64,000 bases of DNA from Hyposmocoma kahamanoa (Eukaryota; Arthropoda; Insecta; Lepidoptera; Cosmopterigidae): contig NW_020653200.1 in the NCBI RefSeq assembly GCF_003589595.1, positions 114,546 through 178,545 on the forward strand, read 5' to 3'. Made by a program: the position numbers and the translations under genes. The stretch's first letter is position 1, and every line of letters starts with the position of its first letter. Below the pieces are notes generated by a model. It was not told the DNA's origin, ran no database searches, and saw only the letters and a list, made by a program, of their open reading frames with translations. This document shows, piece by piece, positions 41,940-52,915 of the stretch.

Positions 41940-42719
41940 GTATAGCGTAAATTGGAATACGATATTTTCGCATCGGGCGTTTATGTGATCATAGGAATAA
42001 TATCCTTCTTTCTAGCCATTCTCAACCATATCGGTGCAGGTCTCCTTCGGTTTTTGATATTTCTCTCGGTTCTGTGCCACCTTTATCCAATTCAACCCCG
42101 TTACTTCATTTGTCATCCTTCCAACGCATCTGCGGTCTCCCTCTGGGGCGTGTTTCTCCCCAAGGTCGCCATTCGAGGACCGTATTACACGAGGACCCCT
42201 ATTCAGAACTCTTCGATATTTTAACCGAATCGTTTATTTGGATATCGTTCTCGAATCGAAGGGCGCTTTCCGAGCTACTCTGAACATTCGATTCGGATAC
42301 GATATCGTTACTCGGTAAAATAGATTAGGTATAAGATAAATTAAAACCCCTTTATAAACATTGTTAAGACTTTAAATGCCTAAAATATAGAAAAATGCGT
42401 TAGTCTAGCATTAAAATAAATAAATAACATTGAACAAAACCCAGACTTTATTCAAAAGAATAAGAGGTTTTTTGCTTTGTAAACAATAGGACGTTCAGTA
42501 ACTTTCATTCGATAACTATGTTCTGAATAACGTTTGCCGGTCGAAAAGTTCGAATAACCGTATGAGTGTGACGTTAGTTCGGTTTGGTTTCGAATACGAC
42601 AGTTTGACGTTCGATCGGCAATGTTAATGCTCAGACCATACCGCGAACGATGCAAAGCTAACTTGCTCACGTAGTCGGGGCATCTTTTTATATTTCGGTT
42701 CACACCGCGAAATAACTAA
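41940..42719. other. No gene recognised
   Basis: 42000-42290 is less AT-rich and has overlapping open frames on the + strand, but no start/splice context and no family motif that I recognise. TTCGAT/ATCGAA motifs recur up to 42320. Confidence 0.35.
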
Positions 42720-43290
42720 ATTAACAAGTTCAAATTCTTTATTTGCCACGTCACAAAGCGCGTAACATTTAGCACGTCAATAGTACAAAATATTTTATCA
42801 AAGTCATTTACTACTAACATTTAATATTACCTATAACTAACGCACACACTCAACATACAACTAGAACTAAATTCAAAGAATTGCACAATATACACATAAA
42901 TTTAAATATTATTTAATAATAATATATTGTCATGAAATAAATCCGCATAAGTAATAAACCATTAATAGATACATTAAATGTTATAAAATAATGAGCATTT
43001 TTTTGAATGCATAAGGTTAAAATATTCGTTAACTTCATAGAATGGATTTTCAATTAAAATTTTTTTATCTTTGTTTTGAATTCTAATTCGGGCAATTCGG
43101 ATATAGTCGGTGGTAGTTCATTGTTTAATTTTATCTTTAGAAAGTAACCTTGCTTAGCAGTTCTTTTCAATCTCGTTTTTGGTACTAACAGTTTGTTTTT
43201 GTTTAACTCAACGATCCCACTAGCTATGCAAAATATGTCTTTCTGCCTTCCTTCACCCTCGCACGTATCCATAGTCGCTACTAACTACGT
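42720..43290 (-). mobile_element. LINE 3' fragment
   Basis: The minus-strand frame from 43272 encodes GIVELNKNKLLVPKTRLK and NNELPPTISELPELEFKTK, a CR1/Jockey-group C-terminal pattern. After a one-base shift near 43055 it continues NPFYEVNEYF. A ~300-nt AT-rich 3' UTR ends near AATAAAGAATTTGAAC at 42725-42745. Confidence 0.65.
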
Positions 43291-44757
43291 AATTTCTTAG
43301 CTCAGCTTTGCATGCAACTACGTGAGCTAAGTTAGCTATGTACGCGGTATGGCTTGCGCTTAATACTGGTACACTGTTAGAATATTCTTGCAATAATACA
43401 TATTTATTGTCTGGGTCGAAATCGCTTTATGTGCATTGGGAAATTCACAGGGTTTTTGCAAGCCCCGGTGCTAAATGCATTCATAAAGCTATTTCTGTTC
43501 GGTTAATAATTTTCTGTGTCAATAAGTGTGGTGACATCTCTCGATCTCTGACATGACATGACATGTCTCGATGACAGAAATCGATACACGAATTTGCTTT
43601 CTTCTCTTTGATGATGATGGTGGCGGTGGTGGTGGTGGTGGTGGTGGTGGTGATGAAGATGATGATAAATACAAAGTAATGTTTCCAAATTTCTTTCCGA
43701 AATCATTACTCGTGAAACAGTTCGTCCCCCAGGCACTCTTCAATACTTTTCAGAATTCCGAATACAAAATACATTCATTTTCAAATTGTAATGTATTTTA
43801 AATAAGTAAATTAAGGACATAATGACTAATTTCTTATGTGTATGGACATAAGATACAGCGTGCAATGATTGTATGATCTTAGGACCTTTCCCGACTATTC
43901 CGGCAAACTGATAACCTAATTTCGTCTTAATAATATCGGGGATGCAGGGAAACTAAACCATGCGTTTCTACGAGCTACGATCCGGCAATTACCAGATATA
44001 ATAGAGAAACGAACAAGGTTTGCGACCCTTATAAAACGTGTGGAGTTGAAAAGAAAATGGCGATTTTTATATATAAATGTTTATCGGTTTGGATTTTGTG
44101 TAGACTACATGTTAGCACAGACATACAGGATTCAACTAAAGTTCCGTTTGCAACAAAGTGCTTTGAGTAGATTATTATCGAATATCAGAAAATATGCGAT
44201 GTCACACCTTTGATTTGAACGTCTCCGTTCTGTAAGTATTCTGTGTAATAAGTATTAAGTTTTTTATGTTACCTACTTATTTCATAATGTATCATCATGC
44301 AAAATGGAGTCCTAACTTGCAATTATAGTACAGAGAATTCCCTATTTTGAGACCATTCAATTGCTGAACTTGTCTGAAACTTTATTATTTTATTATTATT
44401 AACTGAGAATATAGAACACGTAGAGTGTTTAAGAATCAAAATAAGTAATACAATACCCCACACAATTTTAAACTCTCAAGAAACAGCGGGTTATTAAACT
44501 GAGTGCTAGTTCCAAAAAGTTGTAAATCGATTTATTTGGTATTCTCCTTAATAGTCGATACAGCCTCAAATGGCTTTGGTTAATCAATGCGGATTCCCGC
44601 ATAACAGTAAAAGTGTTCAATCAATCCCTTTGGAATAAATATATAGTAAAATTGTGGATATACACAGTTACCTCGAAATTCACAAAAAAATCCCTGTGTT
44701 CAATAAGTATTTTACATATACCAATGATTTTTTTAATGTCAACTAAATAGTACAAAC
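43291..44757. other. No gene seen; GGT microsatellite
   Basis: A trinucleotide tract (GGTGGT)n lies at about 43618-43652, flanked by GATGAT. Frames through it give poly-His/Pro/Gly and are not genes. The rest is AT-rich without recognised features. Confidence 0.5.
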
Positions 44758-45530
44758 AATATAGTTCTTATGGCTGAGATCTTGGGAGACCTGAACACAA
44801 TGCTCGAAGATCTCAGTAGTGTTTCCCAAAGAGTGGGTCTTAAGATGAACATGGACAAGACGAAGATCATGTCGAATGTCCATGTTGTACCCGCTCCAGT
44901 TAAAATTGGGAGCATTACACTCGAAGTTGTTGACCATTACGTATACCTGGGGCAGACAGTCCAGTTAGGTAAGTCCAACTTTGAGAAAGAGATCTCTCGT
45001 CGAATCCAGCTCGGATGGGCAGCGTTCGGGAAACTCCAAAAAATCTTTGCGTCCAAATTACCTCAATGTCTCAAGACGAAAGTCTTTGACCAGTTGCCAG
45101 TGATCACATATGGATTAGAAACGTGGTCCCTCACTATAGGCCTCATAAGAAGGCTCAAGGTCACTCAGCGGGCAGTGGAGAGAGCGATGCTCGGTATTTC
45201 CCTGCGTGATAGAATCAGAAATGAGGAAATCCGTAGGAGAACTAAGGTAACCGACATAGCTCGAAGAATTGCTCAACTGAAGTGGCAGTGGGCGGGGCAC
45301 ATAGCTAGGAGAACCGATGGCCGTTGGGGCGGAAAGGTTCTTCAATGGCGACCACGCACCGGACGACGCTCAGTGGGTAGGCCCCCCACCAGGTGGACCG
45401 ACGATCTGGTGGAGGTCGCGGGAAGCCGATGGATGCGGGCAGCGCAGGACCGATCGTCGTGGAGATCGTTGGGGGAGGCCTATGCCCAGCAGTGGGCGTC
45501 GTATGGCTAAATGATGATGATGATGATGAA
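44758..45530 (+). mobile_element. RTE-clade LINE, 5'-truncated at the catalytic box
   Basis: It consists of the C-terminal third of an RTE reverse transcriptase followed almost directly by a (TGA)n tail (45511-45529) and no real 3' UTR, as is typical of RTE elements. The left breakpoint falls inside the FADD box: only IVLMAE of the usual ADDIVL.AE remains. Confidence 0.85.
44770..45510 (+). CDS. RTE-type reverse transcriptase C-terminal fragment, open frame
   Basis: 246 codons without interruption. Visible in order: MNMDKTKIMSN, YVYLGQTVQL, the thumb region, ITYGLETWSL, AMLGISLRDRIRNEEI, VTDIARRIAQLKWQWAGHIA, GRPPTRWTDDLVEVAGSRWM and the terminal EAYAQQWASYG. These are standard landmarks of insect RTE LINE proteins. 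The catalytic palm is absent, so it is inactive, but the clean frame shows that the insertion is recent. The ATG is an internal methionine, not a real start. Confidence 0.85.
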   Translation: MAEILGDLNTMLEDLSSVSQRVGLKMNMDKTKIMSNVHVVPAPVKIGSITLEVVDHYVYLGQTVQLGKSNFEKEISRRIQLGWAAFGKLQKIFASKLPQCLKTKVFDQLPVITYGLETWSLTIGLIRRLKVTQRAVERAMLGISLRDRIRNEEIRRRTKVTDIARRIAQLKWQWAGHIARRTDGRWGGKVLQWRPRTGRRSVGRPPTRWTDDLVEVAGSRWMRAAQDRSSWRSLGEAYAQQWASYG

Positions 45531-45920
45531 ATAGTGCACGTACAGTTTATGATATAATTTTTTTTAAAGGATTTAATTTGCTTTCTTTCTTTACAAGAAA
45601 ATAGAAGTATATTTAATGCGTAAAATTTAACTTTTCCTATGCTACAACACTGAAATCGACAGAAATATGTGCCCCAATTCGCATATTGCGTTAGTCGTTT
45701 AATCAATGAATAAACAAATTGCATATTTAAATTGAAATTACATATGTAATAATTAAAAATTGCTACAACACACAAATTGAGACAAATGCTGTATATACAG
45801 TTAGCATGTTTCGTTTTTCGTTGAATGAATTATAAAGAGAACTATATAGTTCGTAAATTTCGTTCTTCATTTCGTGAATGAATGAATGAAATGCACATTA
45901 AAATTACAATGACAGAACTC
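45531..45920. other. No gene seen
   Basis: AT-rich sequence with GAATGAATGAATGAAAT near 45873, possibly the tail of a lost LINE. Confidence 0.4.
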
Positions 45921-45924
45921 TATT

Positions 45925-46195
45925 TTCAGTATATCGTCGCGTTCCTTTCTCAAACTCGTATCCTAAAGCATAGAATTACTGAAATGCAAAAATGGATTGT
46001 ATATACAAATTTTGCAAGTCGATTTCATATCACTTTTCCTTCATGTTCACACACTGGTTTTTATGTATTCTCAAAGTAATGCATCCAGTTTAACACCCGT
46101 GATAAGATATTTAAAATAAATAGAAAGTTTTGCAATCTCCTGAGTAATCACTCTTTATAAGATACGAGTTTGAGAAAGTGAGGCATCGATATTGT
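45925..46195. repeat. Spaced inverted repeat
   Basis: CTTTCTCAAACTCGTATC (around 45943-45962) recurs inverted at about 46158-46177. Weaker matching extends outward (TATCGTCGCG / inverse of ATCGATATTG). It could be an old MITE. Confidence 0.45.
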
Positions 46196-46479
46196 ACAAT
46201 AGATACCCTAATTCCGAATTTAGAAGATGCTTGAATTTGAAACTAGCATAAACAGAAGTCGTGTCCAAGTCCAAATTTTGAATTTCAATCTGCGATACTT
46301 AATTGAGTTCAAATGTCATCTACACGTACAGTTTTTTGTATTTCTTAAATAATTCATTATATTTCTATTTGTTACTTGTATTTTGGATGATTTATATATA
46401 TTTAGGATTATGAAAGCATGATTATGAAATAGAAATGAAATGCTATACAATTCCGAATATGAGGTAATCTTGTACAAAC

Positions 46480-46905
46480 AATTCGACTGTATGTTCATTT
46501 TTATTGTATGTATGTTACGCGATAACTTCGGTATTTGTGAACCGATTTTCATGATTCCTTTTTTGTTGGAAAGGGGATACTGCCCTAGTAGTCCCATTTC
46601 ATTTTGAAGAAAATCATCCACTTCGAAGGGTGGCTGTTCACGCATGAAGATTCATTTTCATAAATAGCGCCTAACTTTAATTTAGGAGTAATTACTTTAA
46701 TGGTTGATTTTGCTATTTCTCCAATTCAAGGCGTTTTTCTCTCGATATACTTTGAGTAGTGAGAAGCGATTTTTATTATCTCCAGTGTCAAGTGTTGTAT
46801 AGTGGCGAACTAGGGAATATTTTAAAAAAACTTAGCAAATAGACGTAATTCCACGTACTTTTGAGGTCGGTTTTTTTAGTACTCTGTACTGAGATTATTT
46901 TAACA
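46480..46905 (-). repeat. Repeat D, long inverted copy
   Basis: It follows 32695-33175 closely: GTTACGCGATAACTTCGGTA, GTGGCTGTTCACGCATGAAG, TACTTTGAGTAGTGAGAAGC, TATAGTGGCGAACTAGG and TACTTTTGAGGTCGG. The CCGGTAACC segment is deleted. Confidence 0.7.
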
Positions 46906-47097
46906 CGAGAGGACGCTTCTTTTTAATGTCTGGTTCGTGCGACTCAAACTATGCAACTATGCGTAAATATATTATACGAGTATGTCCGTACACTGTGCGC
47001 GGCGGGCGTGCACACTTTTAACCCACACTGCTACGTTTGTACGAAATTTCGCTATTTGTCTTATTTACATTAAACTATGTCACATATGTAACATTTT

Positions 47098-47295
47098 GGT
47101 AGCACTAGAGCTCCTTATTTCTGTCTCCAAGCACAAACAAACATGGGACTTTTGAACTTATGTCTCAGGCTGTCGTTCACAGTGGCAGTGCCTCGAATCT
47201 TTGTGATTTAAAGTTCTGAGTGGCACTGCAACTGATATGGACAGGCGTGTCGTTTTTCACCAGGCGCAAGACTTGTTCGTTCCGCCACTTAGTAT
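47098..47295 (-). repeat. Repeat A copy, internally deleted
   Basis: TAGCACTAGAGCTCCTTATT joins to ACTTATGTCTCAGGCTGTCG and then GTGGCACTGCAACTGATATG .. GACTTGTTCGTTCCGCCACT. Confidence 0.75.
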
Positions 47296-47574
47296 TATAA
47301 TAAAAAAAAATCACGGAGACATAATAGAATTGGAATAATTCCTGATAAGTTTTGAAAGCTCCATTTTAACGCTGTGGGTACCGCTGTACCGGAATTTTTA
47401 TACCTACGATGTTACCTGTCGGAAGTTGTGGAAGGGTAAGTGTTACATGCGCTGTCCCCTACGGCGACATTATCATTTCAAATTATTGGAAAACCTTCAA
47501 TATTGCAAAATCTTTCACCATGTTTTGCCCCAACTGAACGATTGAGTAAAAATACCCGTATTACAGTGATCCTA

Positions 47575-47880
47575 TTTTAGTACCTTTGTTTCGAACTTAT
47601 TTATTTCATCTTTTTGCACAATACATAAATGTACAAATGGTGGACTTAATGCCATAAGGCACTCTCTACCAGTCAGTCATTGGGCCAAACAGAAAACAAA
47701 AACAAAAGGTCGGTGCTACACTTAAAACAGAAAAAAGAAATATCATAAGCCTAAGCCTAAATTTTATGGTTAATTTATACAGTATGAAATTAACATAATA
47801 CAGCATAAACATACTTATTACACTTAGATAATAAACAATACACATATACAATAAATATACATAATGTATATAATATATGA
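47575..47880 (-). mobile_element. Possible LINE 3' end
   Basis: TTATTTATTTCATCTTTTTG .. ACAAATGGTGGACTTAATGC .. CATAAGGCACTCTCTACCAG has the character of an inverted LINE 3' terminus beginning with its tail. The former coding part is not identifiable. Confidence 0.35.
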
Positions 47881-48484
47881 TATAATTAATAATTTAATTA
47901 ATTATAATTTGGGGGTTGATGTTGCTCGCATTTTACTCTCGAGACCCTACAAGTGACCCCTATGTGGTGCTAAAGAGCAACAACTACTGGTGGTAGGCTT
48001 CGGCCGTAGCTAGTCACTACCCTCCCGACGTAGTCGAGTCGCCAAATGGTTGTCACCGTGTTCCGACTCGTGTTCGGGAGTTGCCATTAGGAGGTAGGGT
48101 CTGAACAGCTGCATTGCGTCAGACGACGAGTTATAGCTGCTTGTACTGCCACACTGAGCACTCGGTTCTGGAGGCTAGCGGGATCCGAAGCACGGTGCAC
48201 CGCTGGCCGACCGTGGGAAGTTGGGGGCCCAAGTAGCGGGACAGCCACCCGTGAAAGGCTGCCCCGCCACCCAACGAAGAATCCCGGAATACTCCACCTT
48301 GCCGGTTGGCGATCGGAGGGGAGGACCAGGTGGCCAACTCCTTGGCTTCGGGCGTCCCCGCGGTCTCCAAACCGATTGTACCCTCGTGTGGCATTGTGAG
48401 CTTTGATGCTTGGTTGAACACGATGCCGAGCCTCGTTCAATAAATAGCCTTCCTCCTGCCTATTCACTTCTATAAAACAATAAA

Positions 48485-48930
48485 ATGAAAAACAGAAATG
48501 GTAATAAGCTTACACAGCGGTTGCAAGTCCTCCCACTAAAAGTATACCTCACTAATATCCGAGGTCTGCACTCAAATCTCGATTCGGTCCACCATCATCT
48601 TGAAACCGATAAACCGCAGCTGCTGTTCCTCACCGAGACGCAAATCAGATGTCCGATTGACACGGCGTACCTCAGCTACCCCGGGTATACTCTGGAGCAC
48701 AGGTTTCTACCTCGTGCTGTGTGTACGTTCGTGATGACATCTGTGTCAAGAGTCTCAAGAACCTTGAGGAACCGAGTTTTTCTGTTTCGTGGCTTCTGGT
48801 AGACACAGGAGTTGCACAAATAGTGTACTGCTGTGTTTACCGATCGCACAGTGGAGATCAGGAGACAACCAAGCTGTTCCAATATCTGAGTGAGACGTCC
48901 GATGAGATTCAGCATAGGTACTATAGCATG
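48485..48930 (+). pseudogene. LINE apurinic-type endonuclease, N-terminal half
   Basis: The frame from ATG 48485 reads VYLTNIRGLHSNLDSVHHHL and LLFLTETQI, the first two conserved blocks of APE-type LINE endonucleases (S/T-N-I-R-G-L and E-T). Near 48720 it shifts by one base; the sequel YVRDDICVKSL .. VYRSHSGD is in the next frame. The remainder of the endonuclease, including its S-D-H catalytic block, is missing. Confidence 0.75.
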
Positions 48931-48936
48931 GGAACG

Positions 48937-49105
48937 TAGCTTGGGCTTGCGTAGCGAGAGGTACTTTATAAATATAAACGACGGTTATATCATAATTATA
49001 ACTTTATACGTGAATTCAATTTCGAAGCTTTGTCCAGAACTTCTAGATGTCTGTTTGACATCAACACTCTATTATTCTTACAATTCTAAATACAAAACAT
49101 AATAC
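48937..49105 (+). other. AT-rich segment inside the CR1-like LINE, shared with 56900-57015
   Basis: GGTACTATAGCATGGGAACG then TAGCTTGGGCTTGCGTAG, and about 100 nt later GAAGCTTTGTCCAGAACTTC, match GGTACTATAACGGTGACGTA then GTCTTGGGTTTGCGTAG and GAAGCTTCTTCTAGAACTGC. The segment sits between the endonuclease and RT parts and has no coding frame. Confidence 0.5.
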
Positions 49106-49109
49106 CGCA

Positions 49110-50798
49110 TAGGGGCCACGCTTGCCTCTTATCCAGCAGGTACCAAATCCTTTTGGTCCCTGGCTAAAGCGGTCCAAAGTAACTTTTGTCACTCATCTTT
49201 GCCACCTCTGCAGAGGCCGGATGGCACGCTGGCTCATACTGCAGAAGAGAAGGCGAATCTCTTTGCCTTTGTAGATGGTTCGCGTCTGGATGCCGCAGGG
49301 AACGTACCACCTACCTTACGTCAGGCTGGCTGCGCTATGGCGCCAGTTCGCATACGCTAAAAAGAGGTACTTAGAACTCTGCGGAATCTTGACGTGCATA
49401 AACCTGCCCGGGCCAGATGGAATTCCAGCGATAGTCCTACGTAACTATGCGCCTGAGTTGTCTCCTGTCCTCACCACACGCCTGTATCGCCTCTCACTTG
49501 AGACTGGTGTAAATCCCAGGTCGTGGAAACGTGCAACCTGTGCCCAAAAAGGGAAGCAGAGCTGACCCTGTCAACTATAGACCTGTCTCAGTCACTTCCA
49601 TACTCTGCAAGACTATGGAATGTGTACTCAACAATCGTCTCCTGTTATACCTTGAAGATCGCCAGTATGGATTCCGACGAGGGCGATCTACCGGGGATCT
49701 TCTTGTGTATGCCTGTATGGAGCTAGGCTATAGAAATGCAAGGCGAAGCACTTGCAGTGTCTATGGACATTTCTAAAGTTTTTGACAGCTTCCAAGCTTC
49801 CAAGTTATGGGCTTTGCACCTTTGACCTTTGCAATTGGATCTCGGATTTCTTGAGTGAACGTTCCATTCTAGTGGTCTTAGAAGGCTACTCTTCCGAATA
49901 TATGGCGATAGATAGAGTTCCTCAAGATACTGTACTGCCTGCAACTCTCTTTCTGCTGCATATCAATGATATGTTAATTCCAGGTAACTTTGCGTATGCT
50001 GATGACAGCACAGTTGTAGATAGGTACTTGACCAATGCAAAGGTCAGTGGAGAGGAAATCCAGTCTTGTCGAGAGTCCATGGTTAGCCGTTTAGATTTGA
50101 CGCTCAAGACAGTCTCCGATTGGGGCGACGCCAACCTTGTCAAATTTAACGCTACCAAAACGCAGGCGTGTCTATTCTCCACTAAACGGAGTCCTTTTGA
50201 GCTGACTCCGACTTTTCGTGACATATCCATACCGATAGCCGACCGTCTCCAGCTACTTGGAATGGACCTGTCGTCCAAACTGAACTTCTGCAGATACATT
50301 GAATCCATGACCAAAAATGCAGCCAGGAAGCTTGACATCCTTTCCAAGGTGAGGCGTTACTTCATCACACGGAGACAGTTGCTTCAGCTGTATCAAGCAC
50401 AAGTCCGGTCGTGTATGGATTACTGTTGCCACATTTGGGATGGCTCTGCTACATATCAACTGGCCACCTTGGATTCAATTGACATGTGTGGCAAGAGGCT
50501 TATAGGTGACTTGGAATTAGTAGTGACGAAGCTGCCGATCCTTGAACTCTGCCGTGAAGTTGCCTGCTTATCGGTATTTTACAGGATATATCACGGAGAG
50601 TGTGCGATGGAATTACAAGATTTAATTCCGCCTTCCCCTTACCATCATCGGGGGACTAGGTATAGGCTTGGGTTCCACCCCTATGTTGTGGATATTCCAA
50701 AGATTCACACGAAGCGTTACGCTTCCACATTTATATGGCGAACGGCTTCGGGGTGGAATTCCCTGCCTGCAGACTTGTTCTCTGAACGTTATAACTAG
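49110..50798 (+). pseudogene. LINE reverse transcriptase, frameshifted
   Basis: Landmarks in several frames: PPLQRPDGTLAHTAEEKA (49200s), GPDGIPAIVLRNYAPELSPV (49400s), VNYRPVSVTSILCKTMECVL (49560s), YGFRRGRSTGDLL (49660s), VPQDTVLPATLFLLHINDML where a G of PQGS is lost, and the catalytic box NFAYADDSTVV near 50000. From 49752 the frame is open for 348 codons and includes KTQACLFSTK, RSCMDYCCHIWDGSA, VACLSVFYRIYHGECAMEL and the terminal TASGWNSLPADLFSERYN. At least three indels and the altered PQG motif show that it is inactive. Confidence 0.8.
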
Positions 50799-51049
50799 GA
50801 CCTTTTCAAGGCGAGAGTGAATAGGCATTATCTAGGTGTGCATGCTCCATCGTCGACCTCATCGTCACTTTCCCTCAGGTGAGACGGAGGTCAAATGCAC
50901 ACTTCCATTAGAATAAAAAAAATGTAGTAAACATGATATTAATTAATAATATATAAGTTAGATCTTCTGTTATACGACTTGTAATAGCATAATTATACTA
51001 TAGTATTGTATGTTAACAAGTCTGTTGTAAAAGGTAAAGCATAGATCAT

Positions 51050-51130
51050 TTAGACGATTTCGGTGGAGTTCATGATGTGGGCACTAGACGCGGGAGGTCC
51101 CGGGTTCGATTCCCGGTATGACCATTTAAG
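51050..51130 (+). mobile_element. tRNA-like SINE head
   Basis: CGATTTCGGTGGAGTTCATG .. GGAGGTCCCGGGTTCGATTC then CCGGTATGACC. The B box (GGTTCGATTCC) and T arm are perfect, but the A box and acceptor stem are poor. A similar unit lies inverted at 51770-51855. I read both as SINE heads rather than working tRNAs. Confidence 0.5.
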
Positions 51131-51291
51131 AAATGAACTTTTCTATTTTGTTTCTATATAATGGATTTTCTGGGAAGTACTCCTTAGTTAATTCCGTTGC
51201 TCTGGTACTCATAGTAAAAGGGCTTCCCTAGTTTGAGACCAGGAACTTGCTGTGGTTGTCAGGTTCAGTATGACAGTTATGTCTAATATTA

Positions 51292-51485
51292 ACTGCCTCC
51301 GTGGCCGAACGGTTACCATGCAAAATTGCCACGCGGACCGGGAGAAATATTTGTATGGCCTACATTTATTTCTCTTGTGAGTTTGGGTGTAATTTGTGGT
51401 TATCTATGTGTGTGTCCGTGGCACCAGCGGCACAGAGTTTCCCTAGTGCCGGGCTATGTTGAGTGTGTGCGTGTGTGCGTTGTTC
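51292..51485 (+). mobile_element. SINE1 copy
   Basis: The head GTGGCCGAACGGTTACCATG is kept. The B-box region is deleted (CCACGCGGACCGGGAGAAAT), and the body is intact to TAGTGCCGGGCTATG. Confidence 0.8.
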
Positions 51486-51664
51486 TGTTACCGCAAACTA
51501 CTATATTTTGCCCCACAATTACAAAAGATATTCATTAAATATCTCATTTTCAATTTTCTAAAAGAACATCCCAATTTTCACTACGTATGTTTTACAAATT
51601 ATTATATTTTGTTTTAACAATGTGAATTTTAAAAAAGTACAACAATAATAAAACAAGTTCTGTA

Positions 51665-51738
51665 CAATTTAAAAATTTTATTGAATTGATATTCAATTAT
51701 TTTTTATGTGAAATTACTCCACTAGTTTACAAAGATCG
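51665..51738 (-). mobile_element. SINE2 3' tail
   Basis: ATTATTTTTTATGTGAAATT then ACTCCACTAGTTTACAAAGA, inverted relative to 58075-58312; the head is lost. Confidence 0.55.
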
Positions 51739-51769
51739 AACACTTAGAAAGTTCAGTACAATTTAAAAA

Positions 51770-51855
51770 ATACATCGAGTTTGATCATACTGGGTATCGA
51801 AACCACGTCTAGCGCTCACTGTTCAAAACGCTATGCCACCGAGGTCGTCAAAATG
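51770..51855 (-). mobile_element. tRNA-like SINE head, inverted
   Basis: On the minus strand it reads GACGACCTCGGTGGCATAGC .. GTGGTTTCGATACCCAGT, with A- and B-box-like elements about 35 nt apart. Confidence 0.5.
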
Positions 51856-52234
51856 ACGTCAAAAAGGTCATAGTAATAATTGGTAAAAGATCATAGCGAT
51901 TTCATAGATGGTACATTTTGTTATTAGGGGTACTTTAAAATGTTATTTATTACTTTGGTCGAATTGAATATTGTGTTTAAGTAAACGAGTGGACGGAGAG
52001 CTTTTCAATTTGAGTAAATGGTTAAATTGAACCAATCTTGTTAACTGCTTTCATTGTGTTCTGTCTGAGCCATCATAATACTAAGTCTGAAAGTACTATT
52101 ATGTCGCTATTTCGGTAGCATAGGTTAATTGCTTTGAGTATATGAGAGGTCGAAGGCAAAATCGACATATGAACTAATTCGAGAAAAGTGCTACCTTCCG
52201 GAATGGTCTATTCTCAGGTCATTCTTATATATCA
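51856..52234. other. No gene seen
   Basis: AT-rich sequence; nothing recognised. Confidence 0.4.
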
Positions 52235-52365
52235 GGATGACGGGCGCAGTGGCAGTGCCCCTCAGATCTTAGCGATTTAAAGCTCTGGGTGCTACTGCAA
52301 CTATTATGGGCTTGCGTGCCGCTTACCATCAGGCGCACGACTTGTTCGTCTCGTAGCTTGGTAAC
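52235..52365 (-). repeat. Repeat A copy, outer half
   Basis: GATGACGGGCGCAGTGGCAG .. ATCAGGCGCACGACTTGTTC .. GTAGCTTGG. Confidence 0.8.
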
Positions 52366-52689
52366 AAAAAAAAACTGTTGCTAAGAGTGTGTAGTATTGA
52401 ATCTCCTATATTTAGATCTGATGGCCGATATCATGTAAACTGTTTAGGAACTTCATTTGTTTGAAGTAATCTATAGTTGTAAAAAAATCTAGGCTAGACT
52501 AGACTTTTTACGTAAAACTTTACATAACCAAATTAAGATATTTAGCGTGATCAACGACACGTCGTGATATAAGTGTTAAAAAAATTTCATCGCATATAGA
52601 ATTTTGGAGTGTTGGACCTTGACCCCATTATGCCTGTGATGTAGCAGACGTACAGACGTATGCTTTGCATATTGTGGATACAAAAGGTC

Positions 52690-52915
52690 ACCAATATTGA
52701 GGTTCAGAAAGTTGGAAATACTCCGAACTGTAAAGGAAAAGAAGATGCAGTATTTTGGCCATGAGGTACAATCGATACCGGATTCTTCAATTTATAATGC
52801 ACGGGAAAATCCAACGAAGCGTAGTCGTGGCGGAAGGAAAACCTCGTGGTTGAAGGCTCAAGTTAAATTCCGCGTTAAGTATGTTGACTTCCTTAGTTCT
52901 TAACTAGTCTCCCCT
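52690..52915 (+). mobile_element. LINE relic with HHC-type terminal motif
   Basis: The open frame reads LEILRTVKEKKMQYFGHEV then SRGGRKTSWLKAQVKF, matching the standard insect RTE/BovB-like C-terminal pattern (..K..YFGH..., G.R....WL). It is short and isolated. Confidence 0.5.

Larger units (their letters stand above)
47930..50900 (+). mobile_element. CR1-like LINE (Zenon-type), long but frameshifted
   Basis: Order: a GC-richer 5' region (47930-48480), endonuclease start (48485-48930), an unrelated-looking AT-rich stretch (about 48937-49105), RT fingers (49110-49780), palm with YADD box (near 50000), thumb and C-terminus (to 50798), and 3' terminal sequence to about 50900 ending in CTCAGGTGAGACGGAGGTCA. 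At least four frame breaks are visible. A shorter 3' copy of the same family lies at 56545-56760. The Zenon assignment comes from motif style and is inference. Confidence 0.8.

Noticed and set aside
43503..43801. Poly-His, poly-Pro and poly-Gly frames
   Set aside because: All are readings of one GGT microsatellite in different frames.
45305..45775. 156-codon minus-strand frame
   Set aside because: Antisense shadow of the RTE reverse transcriptase.
48087..48467. Several overlapping open frames in the GC-richer block
   Set aside because: They lie in the 5' region of the CR1-like LINE on both strands; none shows an ORF1 zinc-knuckle or other recognisable domain.
51050..51130. Functional tRNA with a perfect T arm
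   Set aside because: The acceptor stem and A box do not close properly and a related inverted copy lies nearby; more likely a SINE.
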